Assembly: GCA_963734865.1 (NCBI GenBank)
Contig: CAVTIV010000005.1
Coordinates: forward strand, 558,001-622,000
Length of the DNA: 64,000 bases
Source of the DNA: CBDCUW01 sp963734865
GTDB lineage: Bacteria; Planctomycetota; Planctomycetia; Pirellulales; Pirellulaceae
Reading direction: 5' to 3'
The notes beneath the pieces were generated by a model that was not told where the DNA came from, ran no database searches, and saw only the letters and a list, made by a program, of their open reading frames with translations. Positions 45,087-53,744 of this stretch are shown here, piece after piece. Positions within the stretch are counted from its first letter, which is position 1. The number at the start of each line of letters is the position of its first letter. The translations under genes were made by a program, and so were the position numbers.

Positions 45087-45447
45087 CGGTCTCCGCCGAA
45101 TTCGAATGGCACGAAACACGATTGACTTCTCATCGGCCTGGCGATTGGAAGGCGCATCGGCGCGCTCGCGGTGCCGCCGATACCTTCTTCGCCAGCCCTG
45201 TTGGGAACGCACGTTCGGAACAACCCCTACAGATTGTCTCTCGCTGATCGAATCGGGCGAACGGGGCCTGTCAGCCGATTGGAAAGCTCCGAAAATGCTG
45301 GCCGTGACAGATCTATCGATTCGATCTAACGAACGGACGGACGAGTCCACTCGCAGAGTTGACCGCGCGGCGACCCGATCATGGATGGCTCGGTTGATGC
45401 GGCGGATACTCAGAAACGATAGGCCACTCTTTGCAAGGAGGCATCCG

Positions 45448-45717
45448 ATGCCCGAACGAGAATCGCGACGACGCGGAACGAGAAATCGTCGTCAACGACG
45501 ACTCTTGCTGGCGCTATTTCTGATTCCCGTTGCGGGCTGCAGCATGCCCTGGGGCGGGCGAGGTTGGAGCAGCTTCAAGCCTGGACAGCGATCTTCTTTC
45601 CAGACGGTCGCGCGAGAGACCGAGGTGATCGCTGCGGCGCCACAACAGCCGCTGTTTCGGTCAGCCGCCTATCGCATGCCGAGTAAGACGGTTTCGCAGC
45701 GAAGCGTTGATCGGTAG
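45448..45717 (+). CDS. small lipoprotein (89 aa)
   Basis: An 89-aa exported lipoprotein. A very basic n-region (MPERESRRRGTRNRRQRR) is followed by a hydrophobic core and the lipobox 'IPVAGC', then a 58-residue mature part rich in Ser, Arg and Gln. The start is well defined: AAGGAGG, a perfect Shine-Dalgarno, ends 6 nt before the ATG. The same frame is open upstream to 45043, but that part has no such signal. It is convergent with the Gfo/Idh/MocA gene, 15 bp away. Function unknown. Confidence 0.75.
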   Translation: MPERESRRRGTRNRRQRRLLLALFLIPVAGCSMPWGGRGWSSFKPGQRSSFQTVARETEVIAAAPQQPLFRSAAYRMPSKTVSQRSVDR

Positions 45718-45732
45718 ACCGAAGGTGTACCG

Positions 45733-46740
45733 CTACGATTCCATCTGCATTTCGCAGATCCGGATCGCGTCGGCGGCGATGGACGCGTCCAAGACCGGCG
45801 AGATGATTCCCTCGTCGACGGATCGAGCTGCCGCGTCGATTTCTGCTAGAAAGGAACTGACCGGATCACCATCGCCGCACTCGGGGCGTTCCACCGAACC
45901 ATCGTCGTTCATGATGGTGACGGGGATCAATGCCGTGGACCCGTCGGCATAGGCTGCGAATTCGAACTGGATCGTCGCTTTCTCGAAACTCACTTCGTAG
46001 CCATGCGTGAATGCGCGAGCGCTCGAGCCGATCACTCCGCCGCCGGAGGAGACGGGCAGGTCACCTGAGTCAAACTCAAAAACGGTTTCGTAAAACATCG
46101 GCACACCGTCCTTCTTGCGACTAACGGTGTGCGCCGATTTTGGCATGCCAAACAGCAATCGAATCAGATGCGCGTCATGCACGTGCAGGTCGATCAGCGG
46201 ACCACCGACACGCGAGCGATCGTAAAAGTCGGGAATCCAATCCGGCGGGCCGATCGTTCGCTTGAATCGTCCGGCGATCGCACGTCCCCAGCGACCGTCA
46301 TCGTTTGCCGCGACGAGCAGTTGGAATTCGGCCATCAGGGGCAGAATATGCGCGACCATCAACTGCCCTGGCTGAGCTTCGCCGGCAAGTTGCCTGGCCG
46401 TGACGGCATCGAGGGCCAGGGGTTTCTCACAAAGTACCTTTTTGCCAGCCGCAAAGCATTTTCGAATCGCATCGGGATGTAGCGCCGGTGGCAAGCAGAT
46501 ATCGATCATATCGATCGTGTCATCGGTGAGCATTTGATCCAACGATTCGTAGACATTCAGTCCGGCAACGTCAATCTGTTCGCCGGCAGGTCCAAAGTTG
46601 CCTCGGATGTCTCGCCAATCTCCCGCGCGTTTTCTCTCGTCGCGACTGCAAAACGCCACCATCTCGGCTCGCTCGCTGCGTTGGTAAGCCAAATAGTGGA
46701 TCCAACTCATGAATCCGACGCCCACAATCCCGGCTCTCAT
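45733..46740 (-). CDS. Gfo/Idh/MocA family oxidoreductase
   Basis: A 335-aa NAD(P)-dependent dehydrogenase. The Rossmann start is 'AGIVGVGFMSWIHYLAY', 'VLCEKPLALD' carries the catalytic-region Lys, and 'RVGGPLIDLHVHDAHLIRLL' carries the Asp/His pair of the family. Members oxidise sugars, inositols or related polyols; the substrate is not readable. It is cytoplasmic, with no TAT signal, unlike many planctomycete paralogues. Confidence 0.93.
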   Translation of the reverse strand: MRAGIVGVGFMSWIHYLAYQRSERAEMVAFCSRDERKRAGDWRDIRGNFGPAGEQIDVAGLNVYESLDQMLTDDTIDMIDICLPPALHPDAIRKCFAAGKKVLCEKPLALDAVTARQLAGEAQPGQLMVAHILPLMAEFQLLVAANDDGRWGRAIAGRFKRTIGPPDWIPDFYDRSRVGGPLIDLHVHDAHLIRLLFGMPKSAHTVSRKKDGVPMFYETVFEFDSGDLPVSSGGGVIGSSARAFTHGYEVSFEKATIQFEFAAYADGSTALIPVTIMNDDGSVERPECGDGDPVSSFLAEIDAAARSVDEGIISPVLDASIAADAIRICEMQMES

Positions 46741-46899
46741 CTGTTCACTCCGCTCGTTTGGTTGATTTCGCCCTCGGCGTCATGGAGATTGACAACGAGT
46801 GGGCTATGATCGTCGATGACGCGGCGGTAAGAAAGATGTCGACCGAGGGGGCCGGTGGGAGATCATGATTTGGCCTGGATACGACAGGAAAGAGCGAAA

Positions 46900-48171
46900 A
46901 TGACGCGGTTAACACAATGGATCATCACCTCTCTGGCCATGATCCCCTCGGCGGTGGTAGCCGACACCTGGCCGTGCTGGCGCGGTCCCAATGGGGATAA
47001 TCATGCGGCGGCGGCGACCAATGCGCCGCTGCGATGGAATTTGAAGACGGGGGACAACGTTGTTTGGAAAACGCCGCTTCCCGGTCGCGGTCATTCGACT
47101 CCCGTCGTGATCGAGGACGCCATCTTCTTGACCACGAGTGAACCGTCGAAACAGACACAATCGCTGCTCAAATTCAATCGCAACAGTGGCCGGCTAACCG
47201 ACCAGTGGGTGTTGCATCGGAACACCTTTCCCCAGCGAATACATCCCAACAATTCTCACGCGTCGCCGACACCGGCATTCGACGGCGAAAACCTGTTTGT
47301 CGTTTTTTACACTGACGATGCGATTTGGCTGACTTCTGTGTCGACGTCGGGTCGCATCGTTTGGAAAAAGAGAGTTTGCGAGTTTCGACCTACCGCATTT
47401 CAATTCGGTTACGGGGCCAGTCCGCTGATCGAAGACGATTTGGTCATCATCGCCGCCGAGTACGACGGCAGCGACAGCGGATTGTATGCGCTTGATCGCG
47501 GCACCGGAAAAATCGTTTGGAAGGTCGACCGTCCAAGCAACTTGAACTTTGCTTCACCGATCGCGGCAACGATTGCTGGTCAGCGACAAATCCTGTTGGC
47601 CGGTGCCGAAATGATCAACGCCTACGATCCACAAACGGGGCGTGAGTTGTGGACCGTCGATGCCAGCACCGAAGCGATTTGTGGCACTGTCGTCTGGGAC
47701 GGACGCCGAATCATGGTCAGCGGAGGAAACCCGGATAGCGGCACCTGGTGCGTTAGCGGCGATGGATCGCGAAAGCTACTTTGGCAAAACCAAGTCATGT
47801 GCTATGAACAGTCATTGCTGGCGGTCGAAGGATACGTGTTCGCGATCGCCGATAACGGGGTTGCCTACTGCTGGCGAACCATTGACGGTGTCGAGATGTG
47901 GAAAAAACGGCTGTTCGCCGGCCGCGTCAGCGCTTCGCCGTTGCTGGTCGCGGACCGGCTGTATGTGGCTTCCGAGGCGGGCACGGTGTACGTGATCGCG
48001 GCATCACCCGATCGGTTTGACCTGTTGGCCGAAAACCCGTCGGGCGATTCGATCTTTGCCAGTCCCGTCGCCGTCGATGATCGGCTATACCTGCGTACCG
48101 GAGTTGGTTTCGGCGACGATCGCCAGGAATACTTGGTTGCCGTCGGACAGGTCACCCTGCAACGGCCATGA
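46900..48171 (+). CDS. secreted PQQ-type beta-propeller protein
   Basis: A 423-aa exported protein with a signal peptide (MTRLTQWIITSLAMIPSAVV, cleavage near 'VVA'). It carries outer beta-propeller repeats of the PQQ-like type ('TWPCWRGPNGDNHAAA', 'VVWKTPLPGRGHSTPVV', 'GLYALDRGTGKIVWKVDRPS', 'GRELWTVDAST'). No catalytic PQQ-dehydrogenase residues are evident, so it is more likely a binding or scaffolding propeller, as with BamB-like proteins. The alkaline phosphatase gene follows 62 bp later on the same strand. Confidence 0.88.
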   Translation: MTRLTQWIITSLAMIPSAVVADTWPCWRGPNGDNHAAAATNAPLRWNLKTGDNVVWKTPLPGRGHSTPVVIEDAIFLTTSEPSKQTQSLLKFNRNSGRLTDQWVLHRNTFPQRIHPNNSHASPTPAFDGENLFVVFYTDDAIWLTSVSTSGRIVWKKRVCEFRPTAFQFGYGASPLIEDDLVIIAAEYDGSDSGLYALDRGTGKIVWKVDRPSNLNFASPIAATIAGQRQILLAGAEMINAYDPQTGRELWTVDASTEAICGTVVWDGRRIMVSGGNPDSGTWCVSGDGSRKLLWQNQVMCYEQSLLAVEGYVFAIADNGVAYCWRTIDGVEMWKKRLFAGRVSASPLLVADRLYVASEAGTVYVIAASPDRFDLLAENPSGDSIFASPVAVDDRLYLRTGVGFGDDRQEYLVAVGQVTLQRP

Positions 48172-48233
48172 GAATCGTATTCGACGTCCCGCATGTTACA
48201 TTTCATTCCTCGTTGGCAAGTCTGAGTTGGGTA

Positions 48234-49904
48234 ATGCATCGAGTTTTGCTTTTGCTGGTTGTCTCGTTTCCGGCCCTGGTTGGACGCGCTCAAGAGAACA
48301 CATCCCCCCATACCGATGCCGCTGAGCCGCAGCCTCAGGCCGATTCGGACCCGATGCGGGGAATTCAGTCGCGAGCGATTCAACAGCAAAAATCAACGGT
48401 CGCTCATTGGGGTAATCAAGCCGATCGCTACAGTTCATGGATCAACCACAGCAATCGTTTGATACCGGTTTATACGTTTGGCATCACATTGGATGCGTTG
48501 CGTGCCGAAGGCAGCGTCTATAGCGACCCTCAGCGGCTTGAAAAACTATATGGGCGGGTCCCCGATCAGACAGTCAATCCGACCGCGTTGTACAATGATC
48601 AAACGGACATCTATCGACTGCAAACCGCAGCGATCCAAGCCGGGTACCGAAACATCATCCTGATGGTGTTTGACGGGATGGATTGGCAGACGACACGGGC
48701 CGCGGCGTTGTACCAGAGCGGTCGGCAGGCTTATCAAAGCGGTCGCGGCAGCGGGCTTTCGTTCCAGGATGATCGCCGTACGAAGACGGACTTCGGTTTT
48801 ATCGTGACCAGCCCGTTGCTCGCCGATGCGAAGTACGACGTCAATTCGCAAACAGTGCTCAGCGGTGATCGTGAGACGACCGGTGGCTATGACCCGACTC
48901 GCGGTGGCGAGTTTCCCTGGCATGAACAGAGCGAGCGTGATTATCTGATCGGACAGGACCGCGAGCAACCGCACACCGTCACTGATTCGGCATCGTCGGC
49001 GACCAGCATGACAAGTGGAATCAAGACCTACAACGGCGCGATCAATGTCACCGCCGATGGAACTCAGGTCCTTCCGATCGCCAGGACTCTGCAGACGGAA
49101 CGGAAATTCAAGATCGGCGTGGTGACCAGTGTTCCCGTCAGCCATGCCACCCCGGCCGCCGCGTACGCCAATAACGTCACACGGAAAGACTACCAAGATC
49201 TATCGCGAGATTTACTCGGAATTCCCTCTTCGGCTCACCGCAACGAGCCGCTGCAAGGTGTGGATGTCTTGATCGGTGGCGGTTGGGGCGAAGGGGCCAA
49301 ACAGGACAAGGCGCAAGGTGATAACTTCTTGGCCGGCAACTTGTATCTTCACCAACAGGACGTCCGGCGTGCCGATGTCGACCATGGCGGTCGTTATCTC
49401 GTCGTCCAACGTGCGGCCGGGCAGCCCGGAGGCAAACGATTGATTGAGGCGGCCCAACAGGCCGCCGATCACAACCAGCGTCTGCTGGGGTTCTTTGGTG
49501 CCAAGGGTGGACACCTGCCATTTCAGACGGCCGATGGCCATTTCAATCCGACATTTGACATGAAGGGTACCGAGAAATACACGCCTGCTGACCTGCAAGA
49601 AAACCCCTCGCTTGCGGAAATGACCCAGGCGGCATTGCTGGTCTTGGAGAAATCAAATAACGGTTTTTGGCTGATGATTGAGGCAGGGGACGTCGACTGG
49701 GCAAATCATGCCAACAACCTGGACAACAGCATCGGAGCGGTGCGAAGTGGCGAAGCGGCCTTTGACGTCGTGATGGACTGGGTCGACGAGAACAACGCCT
49801 GGAGCGAAACGGCCGTGATCGTGACCGCCGACCATGGACACTATTTGGTCATCGACGACGCCCGGGCGATCATCGAAGCAGGGAAAATGGACCGAAACCG
49901 CTGA
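48234..49904 (+). CDS. alkaline phosphatase
   Basis: A 556-aa exported enzyme of the PhoA superfamily with a signal peptide (MHRVLLLLVVSFPALVGRAQ). The metal/nucleophile motifs are 'MVFDGMDWQTTRAAA' (Asp), 'TVTDSASSATSMTSG' (nucleophile Ser after Asp), 'SHATPAAAYANN', 'EAGDVDWANHANN' (Asp/His) and 'VTADHGHYLV' (Asp/His). It should release phosphate from organic esters outside the cytoplasmic membrane. The ATG at 48234 begins the signal peptide; an earlier in-frame ATG at 48168 adds 22 residues and overlaps the propeller gene's stop. Confidence 0.93.
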   Translation: MHRVLLLLVVSFPALVGRAQENTSPHTDAAEPQPQADSDPMRGIQSRAIQQQKSTVAHWGNQADRYSSWINHSNRLIPVYTFGITLDALRAEGSVYSDPQRLEKLYGRVPDQTVNPTALYNDQTDIYRLQTAAIQAGYRNIILMVFDGMDWQTTRAAALYQSGRQAYQSGRGSGLSFQDDRRTKTDFGFIVTSPLLADAKYDVNSQTVLSGDRETTGGYDPTRGGEFPWHEQSERDYLIGQDREQPHTVTDSASSATSMTSGIKTYNGAINVTADGTQVLPIARTLQTERKFKIGVVTSVPVSHATPAAAYANNVTRKDYQDLSRDLLGIPSSAHRNEPLQGVDVLIGGGWGEGAKQDKAQGDNFLAGNLYLHQQDVRRADVDHGGRYLVVQRAAGQPGGKRLIEAAQQAADHNQRLLGFFGAKGGHLPFQTADGHFNPTFDMKGTEKYTPADLQENPSLAEMTQAALLVLEKSNNGFWLMIEAGDVDWANHANNLDNSIGAVRSGEAAFDVVMDWVDENNAWSETAVIVTADHGHYLVIDDARAIIEAGKMDRNR

Positions 49905-49910
49905 TGCCCC

Positions 49911-49980
49911 TTGCTTGCCGCGGCGCCGTTTGCGTGCCGCGGCGCCGTTTGCTTGCCGCTGAGCCGTTTGCTTGCCGGGA
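49911..49980. repeat. 19-bp tandem repeat, about 3.7 copies
   Basis: Units starting TTGC[T/G]TGCCG at 49911, 49930, 49949 and 49968, with few substitutions between copies (unit 1 TTGCTTGCCGCGGCGCCGT). It begins 6 bp after the alkaline phosphatase stop codon. The rest of the gap to 50239 holds no gene or promoter that I can identify. Confidence 0.85.
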
Positions 49981-50239
49981 CGGAAAACTCGACGGCCAGA
50001 GGGATTGCATTCCTGGCGAAATCGCAACGAGATCGTTACGCTGTAGAGGTCGTCGTACACCGGCGGGCGGGAGTTTCCTGGCAATCGATTCGCCAGATCC
50101 CGATCGCCGGCGTGTGACAAGGTGTTTACGAACCAGCGCGGTCAGGTTGTGCGGCGGTGGGGGTCCCGCTCGGGTTGCCCCCCCGGATTTGTGTGTGATC
50201 TGACAATCGGCGTGGTCATTCAACAACCGCAGTCACAGT

Positions 50240-51016
50240 GTGAATACATCGGATTTACCTGCGCACGCTCATGCCGCTGAGATCCACCTGGTCGATGAAA
50301 TCGACGGGGGAGATCAAGCATCGAAGATTGCGCGATGCCAAGAGATCACCGAGTACAAGTTCAAGGACGAGGCGCTGTTACTCGGTGCGCTCACTCATGC
50401 ATCAGGTGCGTCGCATCGATTGGCGAGCAACGAACGTCTCGAGTTTCTTGGCGACGCCGTGCTCGGCTTGGTCGTTTGTCAGTGGCTGTACGAGGAATAT
50501 CCCGAGTACAACGAAGGTGATCTGACGAAAATCAAGTCGTCGGTCGTCAGTCGGCGATCTTGCGGCAAGGTTGCCTGTCAATTGGGACTTGATCGATGTC
50601 TGATTGTCGGTCGTGGTGTGACTCGAAATCGCAGTTTCCCGAGGTCGCTGGTCAGCGATGTCTTCGAGTCGGTGGTGGCTGCCATGTATTTGGACGGCGG
50701 TGCCGACCTGGTACGCGATCGGCTAAAAAAATGGCTCGCTGCAGAAGTGCGACTCGCTGTCGAGAGCCAGGGCGCAGGGAATTACAAGTCGTCGCTTCAA
50801 CAATACGCGCAACGCGAACTATCCAGCACCCCGGTTTATCGACTGGTTCGTGAATCGGGCCCCGATCATCGCAAGTCTTTCTTGATCGCGGCCGTGATCG
50901 CCGATCGATCTTTCGCACCAGCGTGGGGTAACAACAAGAAGGATGCCGAGCAACGTGCCGCGTCCAACGCACTCGCCGAATTGCATGGACAACCGCTGCC
51001 ATTCGCCGATCAGTGA
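50240..51016 (+). CDS. rnc: ribonuclease III
   Basis: A 258-aa dsRNA-specific endonuclease. The catalytic domain (about 30-180) contains the signature 'NERLEFLGDAVLG' and the second metal site 'LVSDVFESVVAAMYLDGG'. A double-stranded-RNA-binding domain follows (about 185-252, 'NYKSSLQQYAQ', 'AWGNNKKDAEQRAASNAL'). It processes rRNA precursors and other structured RNAs. It begins at GTG 50240 with an N-terminal extension of about 28 residues not typical of the family; the first ATG-like alternative lies inside the domain. Confidence 0.95.
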   Translation: MNTSDLPAHAHAAEIHLVDEIDGGDQASKIARCQEITEYKFKDEALLLGALTHASGASHRLASNERLEFLGDAVLGLVVCQWLYEEYPEYNEGDLTKIKSSVVSRRSCGKVACQLGLDRCLIVGRGVTRNRSFPRSLVSDVFESVVAAMYLDGGADLVRDRLKKWLAAEVRLAVESQGAGNYKSSLQQYAQRELSSTPVYRLVRESGPDHRKSFLIAAVIADRSFAPAWGNNKKDAEQRAASNALAELHGQPLPFADQ

Positions 51017-51031
51017 GAGTGCAACAAAATA

Positions 51032-51056
51032 AGCGCGTTTGCAACCGCAAACGCGC
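51032..51056 (-). terminator. intrinsic terminator of the TPR gene
   Basis: A perfect 11-bp stem (AGCGCGTTTGC/GCAAACGCGCT) with a 4-nt loop. On the minus strand it is followed by TTATTTTG (51024-51031). It lies between convergent rnc and the TPR lipoprotein and could stop both. Confidence 0.85.
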
Positions 51057-51170
51057 TCGGTGATTGTCGGAAATGAGCGACCGCAACCCTTTCGTCGGAT
51101 ACTGTCACTCAAAATGCACGCCTGGGAATCGGTGAAACCCGAAACTTCGCATGCGGCGGGTGTTGACCGC

Positions 51171-52540
51171 TTATGGGTTGCTGGGGAATTGGAAGCCGCT
51201 CGGCAACGCAAACGGAATCGAAGGTTGCTCGGCACTGGGCGAAGCGATTGCCGGGTTGGGGGCCGTGGTGGCTGCCGGCGCGGTGGTGGTTGATGCCGGC
51301 GCCGTGGCAGCCGGCGCCGTGGAAGCCGGTGTGTGGCAGCCGGTGTTGTGGCAGCCGGTGTTGTGGAAACCGGTGTTGTGGCAGCTGGGGCCGGTGTCGT
51401 GGCAGCCGGTGTGGCAGCGGCGACTGGGTTGCTGATCGTCATCCAAGATTGGGGCAAGTCGACGGTCCCAAGCGGCGCGGAGGAAACCGCCGGTGTCACC
51501 TGAGGCGACGTTCCGGGGGTCGATGCCTGGCTGGTTTGTTGAACGGGGGAGGCATTGGGCAGCCCCGCGATCGTCGCCTGCGGTCCAGCCAGTGCGACCG
51601 GAGCGACGTTGCCGTTGATTTGCGCGAGCATATCACGCGAGCGGTCCACGGCGCGTTTGACCGCCGTGTCGCCGGCGGCTTGCGGTTCGAATTGAATCGC
51701 TTCGCTAAGATGTCCGCGGGCCTCGTTCATCTGGCCCTGCTTGAAGTGCAAGTATGCCATGTTGAAGTGGGCAACGGCTGGCTTGTTGTTTTCCGCCAGC
51801 ACTTTGTAAGCCGAGCTGGTGTCACCCGAATCGAACTTCACGCTGGCCAGATTGTTGGCGTATCGTGAAGTGCCGGGTGCCAATTCCAGGGCATGTTCGA
51901 GATTCTTTGTCGCCTCGACGTGGTTGCCCAATTTGCTGAGCGTCAACCCGAGATCATTGTACAACCCGGCGTCCTCGGGACTTTCCTTGATCGCGCGTTG
52001 AAAGAATTCGGTCGCTTGTTTGTGATTGCCTTGACGGAAATGCAAACGGGCAATGCTGGTCAGCGCGGGCGTATTGTTGGGCTCGCTTTCGAGTGCTCTG
52101 ACGTAGCTTTCCATCGCTTTCTTAAAGTCGCCGGTTGACTCCCACAATTGGCCGTTGGCAACAAAGACTTCCGGCCCGATGGTTGTGTGCGCGTTGTCCA
52201 GTCGCAGCGGATCGGGTGCCGACCCCGAACCTTCGTTTGCCTCGTCTCGATCGCCACGAAACAGACCAACCACAGCGTCGGTCGATTTTCCCCAGGCGCT
52301 CTTGGCAGTCGATCCGATCGAGCTGACTTGGTTTCGTGCCCCGTTGGTCGTGGACTTGATCGAGCTGGCCAGCTTCGCGGTGGTCGACGGACCGTTGTCG
52401 ACCCGACGCTGCGGATTGGCTGCGAATGGGTTCATCGAGGCCAGCGGAAATCCTGCCGACGAGCATCCTGTGGCGAGAATCGTCGAACCGGCCAAGACGG
52501 CTCCAAGCATCGCGCGGCGAGCATTGGCTGAAGGTTTCAC
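51171..52540 (-). CDS. TPR-repeat lipoprotein with PAATT tail (one frameshift in the tail)
   Basis: About 456 aa once repaired. The lipobox is 'STILATGCSS', so it is membrane-anchored outside the cytoplasm. Residues about 120-290 are tetratricopeptide repeats ('AMESYVRALESEPNNTPALT', 'ATEFFQRAIKESPEDAGLYN', 'ATKNLEHALELAPGTSRYAN'), a protein-interaction scaffold. The C-terminal 90 residues are Pro/Ala/Thr repeats ending 'ALPSGFQFPSNP'. One base is missing around 51330-51334; without repair the frame would run into the convergent rnc gene. The GTG at 52540, with GGGAG 8 nt upstream, is preferred to a TTG five codons earlier. Confidence 0.8.
51261..51425 (-). repeat. 15-bp repeat tract encoding PAATT-type units
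   Basis: Imperfect 15-bp units (minus strand CCGGCTGCCACAACA and variants) encode runs of PAATT, PVSTT and PASTA. One unit reads CACAC where its neighbours read CACAAC; this is the frameshift site. Such tracts commonly vary in copy number. Confidence 0.85.
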
Positions 52541-52685
52541 AGTCTTATCTCCCAAGACATCGACTTCGTCGTGACAGAAAACGAAGGATGCACATAGACG
52601 GATTGATCCAATGGTTCCGATTGTGAGGATCGACCGATTCGGACAGGAACTTCAGCTTGATCATCCGATGAGGGGGTAATCCACG

Positions 52686-52731
52686 AAAAAAAGGCAACCC
52701 CATTTCTGAAGTCGCCCTTTTGGGGTGTGCC
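52686..52731 (-). terminator. intrinsic terminator of the secreted-protein gene
   Basis: On the minus strand, GGCACACCCC pairs with GGGGTTGCC (one bulge) and is followed by seven T (52686-52692). It lies just after the stop codon of the gene at 52749-53315. Confidence 0.8.
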
Positions 52732-52748
52732 AATGATCGATCGATCTG

Positions 52749-53315
52749 CTATTGCACGGTCGCACCTTGGGTACCGCTACCACTGCTACTGGGCAGTCGC
52801 GGGGCGGCGATTTGTTCCAGCCATTCGCGGTTGATTTTCGTCGCCCATTCACCCGACGCGGTGCCGGGTTCGACATCCGTGATCAACACGGTCGGTTTGG
52901 GTCCGTTGATTTCAAAGCTGGCCAACGTTTCGTTGACCGCCGCGACACGAGCTTCGGTTTCCTCACTGGTTTGGCCACGGAGCACATAAACGCTTCGACG
53001 CTGAGGAGGCGCCTGAGTCGCGATCCATCGCACACGTTTGTAGCCCGATGCTAGCAACGCACCATCGCCGGCACGAAACAGCTCGTGACCAATCGTGTTG
53101 TGCATCTTCCAGCCGTTGTGTTTCATCACCTGAAAGGGTGCAACGACCTGATTCGCATCGAGTTCGTTGAATGGATCTGGCCACGCATTGTTGCGATGAT
53201 AACCCACATGAAGGTTGTGCCAGAATTCGTGCCAATCGGCAGTGGCAGAGGTTGTGCCGGTGGCGACCAGCAAAATCGCTACAAGGGCTTGGCCGCATTT
53301 GTTGATGCGTTTCAT
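52749..53315 (-). CDS. secreted protein of unknown function
   Basis: A 188-aa protein with a signal peptide (MKRINKCGQALVAILLVATG, cleavage near 'ATA'). The mature part begins 'DWHEFWHNLHVGYHRNNAWP', unusually rich in Trp and His. It then has a compact segment ending 'RSVYVLRGQTSEETEARVAA' and 'VLITDVEPGTASGEWATKIN', which reads like a small alpha/beta periplasmic domain. The family is unknown to me; similar 'WHEFW..HVGY' secreted proteins occur in planctomycetes. It is monocistronic, with its own terminator. Confidence 0.75.
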   Translation of the reverse strand: MKRINKCGQALVAILLVATGTTSATADWHEFWHNLHVGYHRNNAWPDPFNELDANQVVAPFQVMKHNGWKMHNTIGHELFRAGDGALLASGYKRVRWIATQAPPQRRSVYVLRGQTSEETEARVAAVNETLASFEINGPKPTVLITDVEPGTASGEWATKINREWLEQIAAPRLPSSSGSGTQGATVQ

Positions 53316-53510
53316 GACAGGCAGTTCCTTCCGCCTTTACCGCAGACCATTGGTTTGATTCTGCGAAGACTGGTTCGATTCAAGAGACATCAACGACGTA
53401 TGGTTACAGTCGCCTGCGAATGTTCATCGGCTTGCCGGCGGCCTGAACTTGGTCCGACACTGCCGCCGACGTGCAATCCACTAGAATCGGCAAAGTTCAA
53501 CATTGTCCGG

Positions 53511-53732
53511 CTAACGATCACCGATCGTATCTTCCGCGACAACGAGGGTCTGCCCGACAAATTCGACGATATCGCCAATGAACAGCTGTTTTCGTCGCCG
53601 CGTCTCAACATCGCCGTTGACAACAACCTCCCCGGATTGGATCCGAATCTTGGCCTCTCCGCCGGTGCCAACGAGACCGCTCCGTTTGATAAAGTCGTCC
53701 AGCCGAATCATGGGAACCGCGTCACACGTCAT
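53511..53732 (-). CDS. S4-domain RNA-binding protein, YbcJ-like
   Basis: A 73-aa protein that is a single S4 domain: 'IRLDDFIKRSGLVGTGGEAK', 'IQSGEVVVNGDVETRRRKQL', 'GDIVEFVGQTLVV'. The layout matches the YbcJ family of small RNA-binding proteins. Two starts are possible (53732 or 53711; MIRLDD fits the family better). It lies 12 bp downstream of the EEP-family gene on the same strand, so it is probably in its operon. Confidence 0.88.
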   Translation of the reverse strand: MTCDAVPMIRLDDFIKRSGLVGTGGEAKIRIQSGEVVVNGDVETRRRKQLFIGDIVEFVGQTLVVAEDTIGDR

Positions 53733-53744
53733 GTCGTTTTCGCC

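Noticed and set aside
45087..45350. N-terminal extension of the chemoreceptor-like protein to the ATG at 45350
   Set aside because: The extra 88 residues are Arg/Ser-rich without motif, whereas the GTG at 45086 has a GGAG at good spacing.
45043..45447. N-terminal extension of the small lipoprotein (224-aa version)
   Set aside because: A perfect AAGGAGG and lipobox define the start at 45448. The extension would bury the export signal and overlaps the chemoreceptor-like gene's start region.
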